A stretch of DNA of 43,971 bases from Methylobacterium sp. W2 (GCF_020662345.1 NZ_VMOA01000045.1:1-43971); one strand, 5' to 3'. Shown: positions 1-8,321, numbered from the stretch's first letter. The notes: generated by a model from the letters alone, not told the origin. Program-made: numbers and translations.

Positions 1-1231
1 AGGCTTCACCGTTCATGGCGTAGGCCAGCAGGGGCTCGGGGGCCATGGCCACCGGCTCGGATGCCGCCGGGCGCGGGGCCTGCGGCTGGATCTGCGCCTG
101 GGGCGCGGCGGCAGGAGCGGTTAGCGGCTGCTCGGAGGCACGAAAGGTGGGGGCGGGCTGTGCCGCCCTGGCCCTCGCTTCCGCACGCAGGCGCTCGGCC
201 ACTTCAGCGATCCGCTGCTCGGTCTGGACGATCTCGGGGTTGTTCTGCGAATGCGCGGTGATCAGCGCCGGCTCGATGCCGGTGGCCACCACGGAGACGC
301 GGATGATGCCGTCGAGGCTCTCGTCGAAGGTGGCGCCAAGGATGATGTTGGCGTCCGAATCCACTTCCTCGCGGATGCGGGTGGCGGCCTCGTCGAGCTC
401 GTACAGGGTGAGGTCGTTGCCGCCGGTGATCGAGATCAAGAGGCCGCGCGCGCCCTTCATCGACACGTCGTCGAGGAGCGGGTTGGCGATGGCGGCTTCG
501 GCGGCGCGGTTGGCGCGCTTCTCGCCGGAGGCCTCGCCGGTGCCCATCATCGCCTTGCCCATGCCGCGCATGATCGCGCGGACGTCGGCGAAGTCGAGGT
601 TGATGAGGCCTTCCTTGACCATCAGGTCGGTGATGCAGGCGACGCCCGAATAGAGCACCTGATCGGCCATGGCGAAGGCGTCGGCGAAGGTGGTCTTCTC
701 GTTGGCGACCCGGAACAGGTTCTGGTTCGGGATCACGATGAGGGTGTCGACGGCGGCCTGGAGCTCCTGGATGCCGGCCTCGGCGGTGCGCATGCGGCGC
801 ACGCCCTCGAACTGGAAGGGCTTCGTCACGACGCCGACGGTGAGGATGCCCATGTCGCGGGCGGCGCGGGCGATGACGGGAGCCGCACCGGTGCCGGTGC
901 CGCCGCCCATGCCGGCGGTGATGAAGCACATGTGAGCGCCCGAGAGCTGGTCACGGATCTCGTCGATGACCTCGTCGGCGGCGGCCGAGCCGACCTCGGG
1001 GTGCGAGCCGGCGCCGAGCCCCTGCGTCACGCCGAGACCCATCTGGATCACGCGCTCGGCCTTGGAGGAGGTGAGCGCCTGGGCGTCCGTGTTCGCGACG
1101 ACGAACTCGCAGCCCAGCAGGCCGGATTCGATCATGTTGTTGACGGCGTTGCCGCCGGCGCCGCCGACACCGAAGACGGTGATGCGGGGCTTGAGTTCGC
1201 GGATGTCAGGCGCCTGGAGAGAGATGGCCAT
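1..1231 (-). CDS. ftsZ: Cell division protein FtsZ (partial, C-terminus off the window)
   Basis: FtsZ is the tubulin-like GTPase that polymerises into the cytokinetic ring. The ATG at 1231 opens a frame with no stop to the window edge, so about 410 residues are present and the C-terminal FtsA-binding tail is missing. The tubulin signature GGGTGTG lies at about residues 109-115, the N-terminal glycine loop GVGGAGGNAV at 21-30, and a T7-like NLDFADV near 210. After about residue 320 the protein becomes an Ala/Pro/Gln-rich linker, typical of long alphaproteobacterial FtsZ. It follows ftsA after a 102-bp gap with two short hairpins. Identity is certain; full length is unknown. Confidence 0.98.
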   Translation of the reverse strand, partial: MAISLQAPDIRELKPRITVFGVGGAGGNAVNNMIESGLLGCEFVVANTDAQALTSSKAERVIQMGLGVTQGLGAGSHPEVGSAAADEVIDEIRDQLSGAHMCFITAGMGGGTGTGAAPVIARAARDMGILTVGVVTKPFQFEGVRRMRTAEAGIQELQAAVDTLIVIPNQNLFRVANEKTTFADAFAMADQVLYSGVACITDLMVKEGLINLDFADVRAIMRGMGKAMMGTGEASGEKRANRAAEAAIANPLLDDVSMKGARGLLISITGGNDLTLYELDEAATRIREEVDSDANIILGATFDESLDGIIRVSVVATGIEPALITAHSQNNPEIVQTEQRIAEVAERLRAEARARAAQPAPTFRASEQPLTAPAAAPQAQIQPQAPRPAASEPVAMAPEPLLAYAMNGEA

Positions 1232-1268
1232 GGTGTCGAGCCCTTCGTGCCGTTTTCGCGTTGCCGAT

Positions 1269-1321
1269 GAGCGCCTCCGCAGAGGCGCCGATTGTGTCGT
1301 CGCCGCACCCCCTTTCGGGGG
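1269..1321. other. Two short hairpins between ftsA and ftsZ
   Basis: The ftsA-ftsZ gap holds two adjacent inverted repeats: GCGCCTC/GAGGCGC at 1271-1288 with a 4-nt loop, and CCCCC/GGGGG at 1308-1321 with a 4-nt loop. Neither is followed by a T-run on the minus strand, so they are not obvious terminators. They could modulate the level of ftsZ relative to ftsA, which is speculation. Confidence 0.35.
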
Positions 1322-1333
1322 CGGGCCTCGTCC

Positions 1334-2656
1334 CTAGAAACTCTCCCGCAACCAGCGGTACACGCGGGGGATGTAGCCGTCGGTTCCGGTGCCCGCGAAG
1401 GCGCCCTGCCCCCGCGGCTCGAAATGCTCCGCATGCGCCACCTGCGGGTAGACCAGCAGGCCCACCGCGGCGGAGAAGGCGGGTCCCTTGGCGGCCTCCG
1501 GCAGGCCGCGGATGCCCAGCGGCCGGCCGATCCGCACCTGGCCCTGCATCACCCGGCGGGCGACTTCGGGCAGACCGACGAGCTGGCTCGCGCCTCCCGT
1601 CAGCACCACCCGGCGGCCGGCCTGGGCGGCAAAGCCCGCGTTGCGGAGACGATCGCGAACGAGTTCGACGATCTCCTCCACCCGCGGCTTGATGATCCGC
1701 ACGAGCTGCGAACGCGGCACGTGGGTGGGGGCGTCGCCCTCGTCCTCGCCGACCCCGTGGACCGCGATCATGTCGCGCTCGTCGGAGGCGGTGGAGATCG
1801 CCGAGCCGTACAGGGTCTTGAGACGCTCGGCCGCCACCACCCGGGTGGAGAGGCCGCGGGCGATGTCCATGGTGACGTGGTGGCCGCCCACTGCCAGGGC
1901 GTCCACGTGGACGAGGTGGCCGCCCTCGAACACGCCGAAGCTGGTGGTGCCGCCGCCCATATCGACGACGCAGACGCCCATCTCGGCCTCGTCGTCGACG
2001 AGGGCGGAGAGCCCGGCGGCGTACGGGGTGGCGATCACCGCCTCGACGCCAAGATGGCAATGTTCCACCGCCAGCATCAGGTTGCGGGCTGCCGCCGCCT
2101 CGGCCGTGACCACGTGGAGATCGACGCCGAGGGATTCGCCGATCATCCCGGTCGGGTCGATGACCGCGCCCTGGCCGTCGATGGCGTAGCCGGTGGGAAG
2201 GGCGTGGAGCACGGTGCGTCCGGGGCTGACGCCATGGGCGCTCGCCGTCTCCAGGGCGCGCTCCACGTCGGCGCCCATGACGGTGCCGCTGCGGACGCCG
2301 ACATGCGCCTCGAAATGCTGCGAGCCGAGGCGGCCGCCGGAAATGTTGACGATGACCGACTGGACCTCGACCTTGGCCATCCGCTCGGCGGCGTGGACCG
2401 CCTGGCGGATCGCACCCTCGGCGGCTTCGAGATCGACGATGGCACCGCCCTTGAGGCCGTGCGAGCGCTGATGCCCGATGCCGATGATGCGGGCGAAATG
2501 GGTCCGTCCGCGCAGGGTGGTGAGGGCCTCGGCCGGCTGGAGCTCGGCGATGAGGCAGACCACCTTGCTCGTGCCGATATCGAGCACCGAGAGGATGGTG
2601 CTCCGGCGCGCGGAGAGCGGTTTCATACGCGGCGTGAGGCCGTGTTGCGCGTGCAT
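1334..2656 (-). CDS. ftsA: Cell division protein FtsA
   Basis: FtsA is the actin-like ATPase that anchors FtsZ filaments to the membrane. The 440-residue product carries the expected ATPase motifs: phosphate-1 LDIGTSKV near residue 25, phosphate-2 VDMGGGTTS in the middle and an adenosine motif VLTGGASQL towards the end. The last residues (YIPRVYRWLRESF) look like the amphipathic membrane-targeting helix. Length is normal for the family. It sits between ftsQ (72 bp upstream) and ftsZ in the standard dcw order. Confidence 0.97.
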   Translation of the reverse strand: MHAQHGLTPRMKPLSARRSTILSVLDIGTSKVVCLIAELQPAEALTTLRGRTHFARIIGIGHQRSHGLKGGAIVDLEAAEGAIRQAVHAAERMAKVEVQSVIVNISGGRLGSQHFEAHVGVRSGTVMGADVERALETASAHGVSPGRTVLHALPTGYAIDGQGAVIDPTGMIGESLGVDLHVVTAEAAAARNLMLAVEHCHLGVEAVIATPYAAGLSALVDDEAEMGVCVVDMGGGTTSFGVFEGGHLVHVDALAVGGHHVTMDIARGLSTRVVAAERLKTLYGSAISTASDERDMIAVHGVGEDEGDAPTHVPRSQLVRIIKPRVEEIVELVRDRLRNAGFAAQAGRRVVLTGGASQLVGLPEVARRVMQGQVRIGRPLGIRGLPEAAKGPAFSAAVGLLVYPQVAHAEHFEPRGQGAFAGTGTDGYIPRVYRWLRESF

Positions 2657-2728
2657 CGGATTACCGGGCGAAGGAGGCGGGAAGGGCGGGCTGGCGGGAC
2701 GCGAGAGGCGCCGGACGGATCGTACGGC

Positions 2729-3703
2729 TCATGTCTCGGTCCCCTTGCCCTTCGGCTTCTTCTTCTGGGATTCGGCGCGCGTGGCGGCCGCCTCCTCCGT
2801 GAGCCGCACCACCACCCGGTCGGGCAGCCGCAGGTCCACGGCGATGATGTCCTTCTCGAGGATGCGGCTGTCGCGCTCGAGTTTGACGAGGCGGGCCAGG
2901 GCCTCGGCGGCCCCGGTCTCAGGAAGGCGGATGTCGACGCCGTCGAGCTTCAGGGTCCAGCGCCGGCCGGACACGTAGGTGCCGGCCTTGACCCGCTCGC
3001 CGAGTTCGCCCGCCGCCTCGATGAGGGCGAGGTAGTCCTTGAGGCGCTCGTTGGCCTCTTCGCCCACCACGAGGGGGAGCGCGGCGTAGCGATCGTCGCG
3101 CATCTCGTCGATGACGGTGCCGTCGGCGGCGATGACCGAGATCTCGCCGTTGCGCTGCCACAGGGCGGCGGGCTCGCGCTCGACCTGGTTGATGACGATC
3201 TCGTTCGGATAGACCTTGCGCACCGAGACGCTGGAAATCAGCGGCACGTCGAGGAGGCGCTGGCGCGCTTCGGCGACGTCGAGGAAGACCACGGAGGAAT
3301 GGCCGTCGATGCCGGCCGCCTGCAGCACTTCCCGCTCGTAGAGACGGGAGATGCCCGAAATGGTGACGCGCTCGACGCCGAAACCGGCCAGACGGGCCAG
3401 GACGTCCGAGACGTGGCCGTTCTCCAGCACGAAGCGGTCGTAGCGGCCGCTGGCGACGAAGCCGGTCACCGACAGGGCGGCGAAGGTGACCGCGAGGGTC
3501 AGCGTGCCCGCATGCCGGGGGATGCGCCGCTCGATCGGCTGCCCGAGCCGCGAACGGCGCGAGCGCAGCATGGGTCGCACCAGTCGCGGCAGGCGCGCCG
3601 CCAGACCGGCGACGAGCGAGCCCGATCCGGGCGCGGGGGTTCCGTCGACGCCAGCCTGACCGGCGGCGTTCAACGACCCAGAGTAGCGTCCTCCACCATC
3701 CAT
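2729..3703 (-). CDS. ftsQ: Cell division protein FtsQ
   Basis: FtsQ is a bitopic divisome scaffold. The 324-residue product has a basic cytoplasmic N-terminus, one membrane segment at about residues 64-85, a POTRA domain at about 109-178 (starting VERVTISGISRL, ending in a VYPNEIVINQVE-like strand) and the FtsQ beta domain. The C-terminus is Lys-rich. Its start overlaps the end of ddl by 34 bp in another frame, consistent with translational coupling. Context and domain order make the call secure. Confidence 0.95.
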   Translation of the reverse strand: MDGGGRYSGSLNAAGQAGVDGTPAPGSGSLVAGLAARLPRLVRPMLRSRRSRLGQPIERRIPRHAGTLTLAVTFAALSVTGFVASGRYDRFVLENGHVSDVLARLAGFGVERVTISGISRLYEREVLQAAGIDGHSSVVFLDVAEARQRLLDVPLISSVSVRKVYPNEIVINQVEREPAALWQRNGEISVIAADGTVIDEMRDDRYAALPLVVGEEANERLKDYLALIEAAGELGERVKAGTYVSGRRWTLKLDGVDIRLPETGAAEALARLVKLERDSRILEKDIIAVDLRLPDRVVVRLTEEAAATRAESQKKKPKGKGTET

Positions 3704-4593
3704 CGGACGAGCTCACCGAAACTCAAGCCAGCGTAGGCTGCGATCTCCGGCACAAGGCTCGTCTTGGTCATCCCGGGCTGCGTGTTGACCTCCAGGACGA
3801 CGAGGGCACCGGTTCCACCCGGTGTGTCGTCGTATCGAAGGTCCGCACGGCTGATGCCCCGGCATCCAAGTGCTTGATGCGCCGTTAACGACAACTCTTG
3901 GACACGCTGGTAAATTTTTGGTTTAATTTCTGCCGGGAGGACGTGGATCGACCCCCCCTCGGCGTACTTCGCATCGAAGTCGTACCACTCCCCCGAGGCG
4001 GGCTTGATCTCGATCACCCCGAGGGCCTTGTCCCCCATCACCGCGCAGGTGAGCTCGCGGCCCGCAACGTAAGTCTCTGCAAGGACTTGCTCCCCGTAGA
4101 CCCACTCGTCCGAGGCGAGAATCTGGGGCGGATGGGAGCGCCCGTCCCGGACGATGATGACGCCCATGGAGGAGCCTTCGGCGATCGGTTTGATCACGTA
4201 GGGCGGAGTTAACGGGTGTGCCTTCGCGGCATCATGACGGTTAACGACACACCCCTCCGGAACGCTCACCCCGGCGGCCTTCATGATCGTTTTGGCACGT
4301 TCCTTATGCATCGCCAGGGCCGAGGCCAGGACGCCCGAATGGGTGTAGGGGATGCGCAGGATCTCCAGCAGCCCCTGGATCGTACCGTCCTCGCCGGCCG
4401 GGCCGTGCAGGGCGTTGAGGGCCACGTCGGGCCGCAGCTCCGTGAGCACGGTGGCGATGTCCGGCCCGACATCGACCTGTGTCACGCGAAAGCCCTCCCC
4501 TTCGAGGGCTTCCGCGCAGGCGCGGCCCGAATTCAGGGAGACCTGACGCTCGGAGGACCATCCGCCCATGAGGACGGCAACGTGCTGGGACAT
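3670..4593 (-). CDS. ddl: D-alanine--D-alanine ligase
   Basis: This ATP-grasp ligase makes D-Ala-D-Ala for the peptidoglycan stem peptide. The ATG at 4593 is preferred over an in-frame ATG at 4641 because it begins MSQHVAVLMGG, like family members, and has CGGAGA about 9 nt upstream. The 307-residue product shows SSERQVSL, HGPAGEDGTIQG, the loop EGSSMGV, SRADLRYD and the Mg-binding EVNTQPGM near the C-terminus. Length is normal. It lies between a toxin-antitoxin pair and ftsQ. Confidence 0.96.
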   Translation of the reverse strand: MSQHVAVLMGGWSSERQVSLNSGRACAEALEGEGFRVTQVDVGPDIATVLTELRPDVALNALHGPAGEDGTIQGLLEILRIPYTHSGVLASALAMHKERAKTIMKAAGVSVPEGCVVNRHDAAKAHPLTPPYVIKPIAEGSSMGVIIVRDGRSHPPQILASDEWVYGEQVLAETYVAGRELTCAVMGDKALGVIEIKPASGEWYDFDAKYAEGGSIHVLPAEIKPKIYQRVQELSLTAHQALGCRGISRADLRYDDTPGGTGALVVLEVNTQPGMTKTSLVPEIAAYAGLSFGELVRWMVEDATLGR

Positions 4594-4694
4594 GGGCGGA
4601 TCTCCGAAGGCGGACGAGGGTGAGAAAGAGGGCCGGACCATCGGACCGAACAGTGGACGCCACTCTTCGGGCGAGGCCGATGTCGAAGACGGGG

Positions 4695-4737
4695 CCGGCG
4701 AACCGCCCCGGAGCCGATGTCCGGGACGGTTCGCCGG
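4695..4737 (-). terminator. Strong hairpin between the toxin gene and ddl
   Basis: An 11-bp perfect stem (CCGGCGAACCG at 4695-4705 pairing with 4727-4737) encloses a smaller CCGGA/TCCGG stem. It starts 10 bp past the toxin stop in the direction of transcription. There is no T-run, so it may be a Rho-type or attenuating structure, or a boundary left by insertion of the toxin-antitoxin pair. Confidence 0.45.
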
Positions 4738-4746
4738 TGAGTGAAC

Positions 4747-5103
4747 TCAGTTCGGGCCGATCATCGCGCGGATGCTCGTGAAGGTCGCGTCGGCCGCATC
4801 GGCGTTGAGAACGCCGATCTGACGCAGGATGCGGGAGGGTTCGATACAGGCGATCTTGATCGGACGAATCACCGAAGCGGCCACCAGACCGGCCTGAGGC
4901 AGGTCGGCGATGGGGAGGTCGCCCGGCATGGCGGCATTACGGGCGCTGGTGATCATCGCGATCCAGACGAAGCCCGATTCGGCGACGGGGCCACCCGACA
5001 CCACAACGGCCGGACGACGCTTCTCGGCGAGGCGATCGGAATAGGGAAAGGGCACCACCACGACGGCGCCGGGGGTAAAGGCGGAGCGGTCAGAGATCGG
5101 CAT
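4747..5103 (-). CDS. PemK/MazF-family toxin (putative endoribonuclease)
   Basis: The product of about 118 residues resembles MazF/PemK toxins, which cleave mRNA at short sites. The N-terminal block FTPGAVVVVPFPYSD matches the conserved strand-loop, followed by KRRPAVVVSGG and WIAMITSAR, with a later LPQAGLVAASVIRPIK block. ATG 5103 is chosen because GAGGA lies 5 nt upstream; an in-frame ATG at 5115 is possible. The start overlaps the antitoxin stop by 14 bp, the usual arrangement for a coupled type II pair. Activity is inferred from the family. Confidence 0.85.
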   Translation of the reverse strand: MPISDRSAFTPGAVVVVPFPYSDRLAEKRRPAVVVSGGPVAESGFVWIAMITSARNAAMPGDLPIADLPQAGLVAASVIRPIKIACIEPSRILRQIGVLNADAADATFTSIRAMIGPN

Positions 5104-5323
5104 AATCCTCGTCATCCGCCCGGCCGGCCCATTCGGTGAAGGTCACGAACGGATCGTCTCCCTCCGACGGCGCCTTCTCGATGCGAACCCCGTCCTCCGT
5201 GAGGACATAGCGCAGCCTGTCGCCCGGCCCCACGGCCAGGCGCTCCCTCACTTCGACGGGAAGAACGGTCTGGCTCTTCACCGAGATCTTCGAGTAGGCG
5301 GCGCGAACGATGCGGCCCGGCAT
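5090..5323 (-). CDS. AbrB/MazE-family antitoxin
   Basis: This 77-residue protein has an N-terminal swapped-hairpin AbrB fold: KISVKSQTVLPVEVRERLAV followed by PGDRLRYVLTEDGVRI. The C-terminal tail is acidic (GRADDEDYADL) and would thread into the toxin. It precedes and overlaps the PemK-like gene, so the pair reads as a type II toxin-antitoxin operon in which the antitoxin also autorepresses. Its position inside a cell-wall gene cluster is unusual. Confidence 0.85.
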   Translation of the reverse strand: MPGRIVRAAYSKISVKSQTVLPVEVRERLAVGPGDRLRYVLTEDGVRIEKAPSEGDDPFVTFTEWAGRADDEDYADL

Positions 5324-5383
5324 ACGGCTCCGTCCTCCCTGAACAACGCCTTACATCTTACCATCTTACCGACGGGTGACCAA

Positions 5384-6316
5384 TCAGGTCCGCGCCGCCG
5401 CCACGCCGATTCGCTTGATCTCCCAATGCAGCTCCACGCCGGACGTCTCGCGCACCCGGCGGCGGACCTCCTCGCCGAGCCCCTCGATATCGGCGGCGGT
5501 GGCACCGTCGCGGTTGATCAGGAAGTTGCAGTGCATCTCCGAGACCTGGGCGCCGCCCCTCGTCAGCCCACGGCAGCCGGCGGCGTCGACGAGCTGCCAT
5601 GCCTTGCCGCCGGGCGGGTTCTTGAAGGTCGAGCCGCCGGTGCGGTCGCGAATCGGCTGGGCCGCCTCGCGGGCGGCGGTGACGCGGTCCATCTCGGCCT
5701 CGATGGCGTGGCGGTCGCCGGGACGACCCCGGAACAGCGCGCTCGTGAAGATCACGTCCTCGGGCGCCTCGCTGTGGCGGTAGGTGAAGCCCATCTCGGC
5801 ATGGCTGAAGCGCCGCAGCGCGCCCGTGCGGTCGATCCCGCGCGCTTCCACCAGCACGTCGGTGGTCTCGCCGCCATGGGCGCCGGCATTCATGCGCAGA
5901 GCGCCGCCGATGGAGCCGGGAATGCCCCGGAAGAACGCCAATCCATCGAGGGAGGCTTCGGCCGCCGCCTTGGCGAGGCGCATGTCCGGCACCGCGGTCC
6001 CGGCCCGCAGGGTCTCGCCGTCGATCTCAACGGACCCGAAGGCCTTGCCGCCGAGCCGGATGGTGATTCCGGTAATGCCGCCGTCGCGGACGATCAGGTT
6101 CGAGCCGAGGCCGATCACCGTCACCGGAAGCTCGGGGTCGAGGGCGCCAAGGAGATGCGCCAGATCCTCCTCGTCGGCCGGCGTGAACAGCACCTGTGCC
6201 GGACCGCCGACGCGGAACCAGGTCAGGTCGGACAGCAGCGGATTGGCGATGAGCCGACCGCGCAAGGCGGGAGCGGCGGCGCGGATCTCAGGAGTGATGT
6301 CGGGAAAGGCGGTCAT
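5384..6316 (-). CDS. murB: UDP-N-acetylenolpyruvoylglucosamine reductase MurB
   Basis: MurB reduces the enolpyruvyl group to form UDP-MurNAc using FAD and NADPH. The 310-residue product has WFRVGGPAQ, GLGSNLIVRDGG (FAD binding), GIPGSIGGALRMNAGAHG, the catalytic-serine block GGSTFKNPPGGKAW and EMHCNFLIN near the C-terminus. Its ATG shares an ATGA overlap with the DUF559 stop, and a strong GGAGGAG lies 7 nt upstream, next to the flanking repeat. Function is secure. Confidence 0.97.
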   Translation of the reverse strand: MTAFPDITPEIRAAAPALRGRLIANPLLSDLTWFRVGGPAQVLFTPADEEDLAHLLGALDPELPVTVIGLGSNLIVRDGGITGITIRLGGKAFGSVEIDGETLRAGTAVPDMRLAKAAAEASLDGLAFFRGIPGSIGGALRMNAGAHGGETTDVLVEARGIDRTGALRRFSHAEMGFTYRHSEAPEDVIFTSALFRGRPGDRHAIEAEMDRVTAAREAAQPIRDRTGGSTFKNPPGGKAWQLVDAAGCRGLTRGGAQVSEMHCNFLINRDGATAADIEGLGEEVRRRVRETSGVELHWEIKRIGVAAART

Positions 6317-6852
6317 GGGGATTCTCCTCCTCTCCCCGCCTGCGGGGAGAGGGCTGTGCCGACCTCGTCGTCGGCACAGCGAGGCGGCAGCCGAGGGTGA
6401 GGGGGCGTCACCGGAGGAGACTCACCGGAAATCGCCCCCTCACCCTCGCCCTGTGGGCTCGTCGTGCCGACGACGAGGTCGTCGCGACCCTCTCCCCGCA
6501 AGCGGGGAGAGGGGGGCAATGCGGCCCGGATCGTGTCCATCACGCCAACGATGTTGTTCATGATCTCAGCATTCCAAAAGCGCAGGACGCGATAGCCCCT
6601 CGCAGACAACCACGCATCCCTCACGCGATCCGGCAGACTATCTGCATGCTGGCCGCCATCGGCCTCGACGATGAGCCTCGCTTCGCGACAGGCGAGATCG
6701 GCGACGTAAGGGCCGATGCTCTCCTGGCGCGTGAACTTGAAGCCTGCGAGGCGTCGATCGCGAAGGTGATGCCAGAGACGGCGTTCCGCACCGGTCTGCT
6801 CCCGTCTCAGATGCCGGCGAAATCCCGTTCGTCTCGGATCGCCGGCACGCAT
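6313..6852 (-). CDS. DUF559 (Vsr/very-short-patch-like) endonuclease-domain protein with a repeat-encoded tail
   Basis: Residues 20-110 match the DUF559 restriction-endonuclease-like fold: AERRLWHHLRDRRLAGFKF, then the acidic core YVADLACREARLIVEADGGQH (D52, E63, D65, H69) and GYRVLRFWNAEIMNNIVGV. From about residue 114 to 175 the protein is encoded by a five-hairpin repeat and reads as Pro/Arg/Gly-rich low complexity. The ATG at 6852 lies 7 bp beyond the murC stop with a GAGGGTGGG stretch upstream; longer starts inside murC are possible but not supported. The stop overlaps the murB ATG (ATGA). It is an accessory gene in a cell-wall operon; substrate and role are unknown. Confidence 0.75.
   Translation of the reverse strand: MRAGDPRRTGFRRHLRREQTGAERRLWHHLRDRRLAGFKFTRQESIGPYVADLACREARLIVEADGGQHADSLPDRVRDAWLSARGYRVLRFWNAEIMNNIVGVMDTIRAALPPSPRLRGEGRDDLVVGTTSPQGEGEGAISGESPPVTPPHPRLPPRCADDEVGTALSPQAGRGGESP
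6329..6512. repeat. Five-hairpin palindromic repeat, copy A
   Basis: A 184-bp element bounded by CCTCTCCCCGC/GCGGGGAGAGG hairpins. In order: hairpin 1 at 6329-6352; hairpin 2 at 6353-6380 (11-bp stem, 6-nt loop); hairpin 3 with a 16-bp stem at 6392-6407 and 6433-6448 around a 25-nt loop containing CGGAGGAG; hairpin 4 CGACGAC/GTCGTCG at 6468-6484; hairpin 5 at 6489-6512. A second copy with the same layout lies at 35034-35225. It lies inside the DUF559 frame. Confidence 0.9.
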
Positions 6853-6859
6853 CCCACCC

Positions 6860-8266
6860 TCACCCCTGCAACGCCGCCAACTCGCCCGGCAGGGCATAGG
6901 CCCATTGCGTGATGTTGCCGGCGCCCAGGCACACGACGTAGTCGCCGGGTTTCGCCCGTGTCGCCACGAGGCCGGCGAGGTCCTCGGTGCGCTCGAGGGC
7001 GATGGCGTCGCGGTGGCCGCGGGATTTGAGGCCCGAGACGAGACCGTCGCGGTCCATGCCCTCGATCGGCGCCTCGCCCGCCGCGTAGACGGGGGCGACG
7101 ATGACCGTGTCGGCATCGTTGAAGCAGGTGCAGAAATCGTCGAACAGCGAGGCGAGCCGGGTGTAGCGGTGCGGCTGGACGATGGCGACGACGTTGCCCT
7201 CGGTGGAGGCGCGGGCGGCTTTGAGCACCGCCTTGATCTCCACCGGATGGTGTCCGTAATCGTCGAAGATCAGAGCGCCGTTCCACTCGCCGGTCTTGGT
7301 GAAGCGGCGCTTGACGCCGCCGAAGCCGGCGAGCGCCTTGCGGATCGCCTCGGGCTCGACGCCGAGCTCGTGGGCGACGGCCAGGGCCGCCGTGGCGTTG
7401 AGCGCATTGTGCTTGCCGGGCATCGGCAGGACGAGGTCTTCCATCTCGAGGCGGAAGCCGGGGCGGCGGTCGCGGATCATGACGCGGAAGCGGCTCTGGC
7501 CGCCGCGCAGGTCCACGTCGATGAGGCGGACATCGGCCTGCGGGTTCTCGCCGTAGGTGATGATGCGGCGATCCTCGATATGGCCGACGAGGTCCTGCAC
7601 CACCGGATGGTCGATGCACATCACGGCAAAGCCATAGAATGGGATGTTGTCGATGAAGCGCCGGAACGCGTCCTTCACCGCCTCGAACGAGCCGAAATGG
7701 TCGAGATGTTCGGGGTCGATGTTGGTGACGATGGCGACATCGGCGGGCAGCTTCAGGAAGGTGCCGTCGGATTCGTCCGCCTCCACCACCATCCACTCGC
7801 CCTCGCCCATGCGGGCATTGGTGCCGTAGGCGTTGATGATGCCGCCGTTGATGACGGTGGGATCGAGGTTGCCGGCGTCGAGCAGGGTCGCGACCAGGGA
7901 CGTCGTGGTGGTCTTGCCATGCGTGCCCGCGATGGCGACGCAGGATTTGAAGCGCATCAGCTCGGCCAGCATCTCGGCCCGGCGCACCACCGGCAGGCGG
8001 CGCTCGCGGGCGGCGATGAGTTCGGGATTGTCGCGGCGGATCGCGGTGGAAACCACCACGAGGGCGGCCTCCTCGACGTTCTGCGCGGCATGGCCGATGA
8101 AGGTCTTCATGCCCTTCTCGGCCAGCCGCCGGACGTTGGCGTTGTCGTTGGCGTCCGACCCCTGGACGGTATAGCCGAGGTTCGACATCACTTCGGCGAT
8201 GCCGGACATGCCGATGCCGCCGATGCCGATGAAATGGATGGGGCCGAGCTTGTCGGGCAGCTTCAT
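6860..8266 (-). CDS. murC: UDP-N-acetylmuramate--L-alanine ligase MurC
   Basis: MurC adds L-Ala to UDP-MurNAc. The ATG at 8266 gives a 468-residue product beginning MKLPDKLGPIHFIGIGGIGMSG, the normal family N-terminus; an in-frame upstream ATG would add 36 non-conserved residues. Other motifs are the P-loop GTHGKTTTTS, EADESDGTF, NIDPEHLDH, NALNATAALAVA, FDDYGHHPVEI and QPHRYTRL. It lies 55 bp downstream of murG and is followed 7 bp later by the DUF559 gene. Confidence 0.97.
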   Translation of the reverse strand: MKLPDKLGPIHFIGIGGIGMSGIAEVMSNLGYTVQGSDANDNANVRRLAEKGMKTFIGHAAQNVEEAALVVVSTAIRRDNPELIAARERRLPVVRRAEMLAELMRFKSCVAIAGTHGKTTTTSLVATLLDAGNLDPTVINGGIINAYGTNARMGEGEWMVVEADESDGTFLKLPADVAIVTNIDPEHLDHFGSFEAVKDAFRRFIDNIPFYGFAVMCIDHPVVQDLVGHIEDRRIITYGENPQADVRLIDVDLRGGQSRFRVMIRDRRPGFRLEMEDLVLPMPGKHNALNATAALAVAHELGVEPEAIRKALAGFGGVKRRFTKTGEWNGALIFDDYGHHPVEIKAVLKAARASTEGNVVAIVQPHRYTRLASLFDDFCTCFNDADTVIVAPVYAAGEAPIEGMDRDGLVSGLKSRGHRDAIALERTEDLAGLVATRAKPGDYVVCLGAGNITQWAYALPGELAALQG

Positions 8267-8321
8267 GGTGTGAACCAGTCTCGTCGTGTCGCGGAGCGCG
8301 TGAGGGCGCCCCGGCTCGGAA

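Noticed and set aside
1292..3736. An 814-codon open frame on the plus strand opposite ftsA and ftsQ
   Set aside because: It is antisense to two certain genes and has low-complexity composition typical of high-GC shadow frames.
6329..6512. The five-hairpin repeat as a CRISPR array
   Set aside because: There are no regularly spaced repeats and spacers; the units are different hairpins in fixed order.
6852..7116. Extension of the DUF559 gene upstream into murC
   Set aside because: The added residues are Ser/Pro/Arg-rich shadow of murC, whereas ATG 6852 starts the family-like part.
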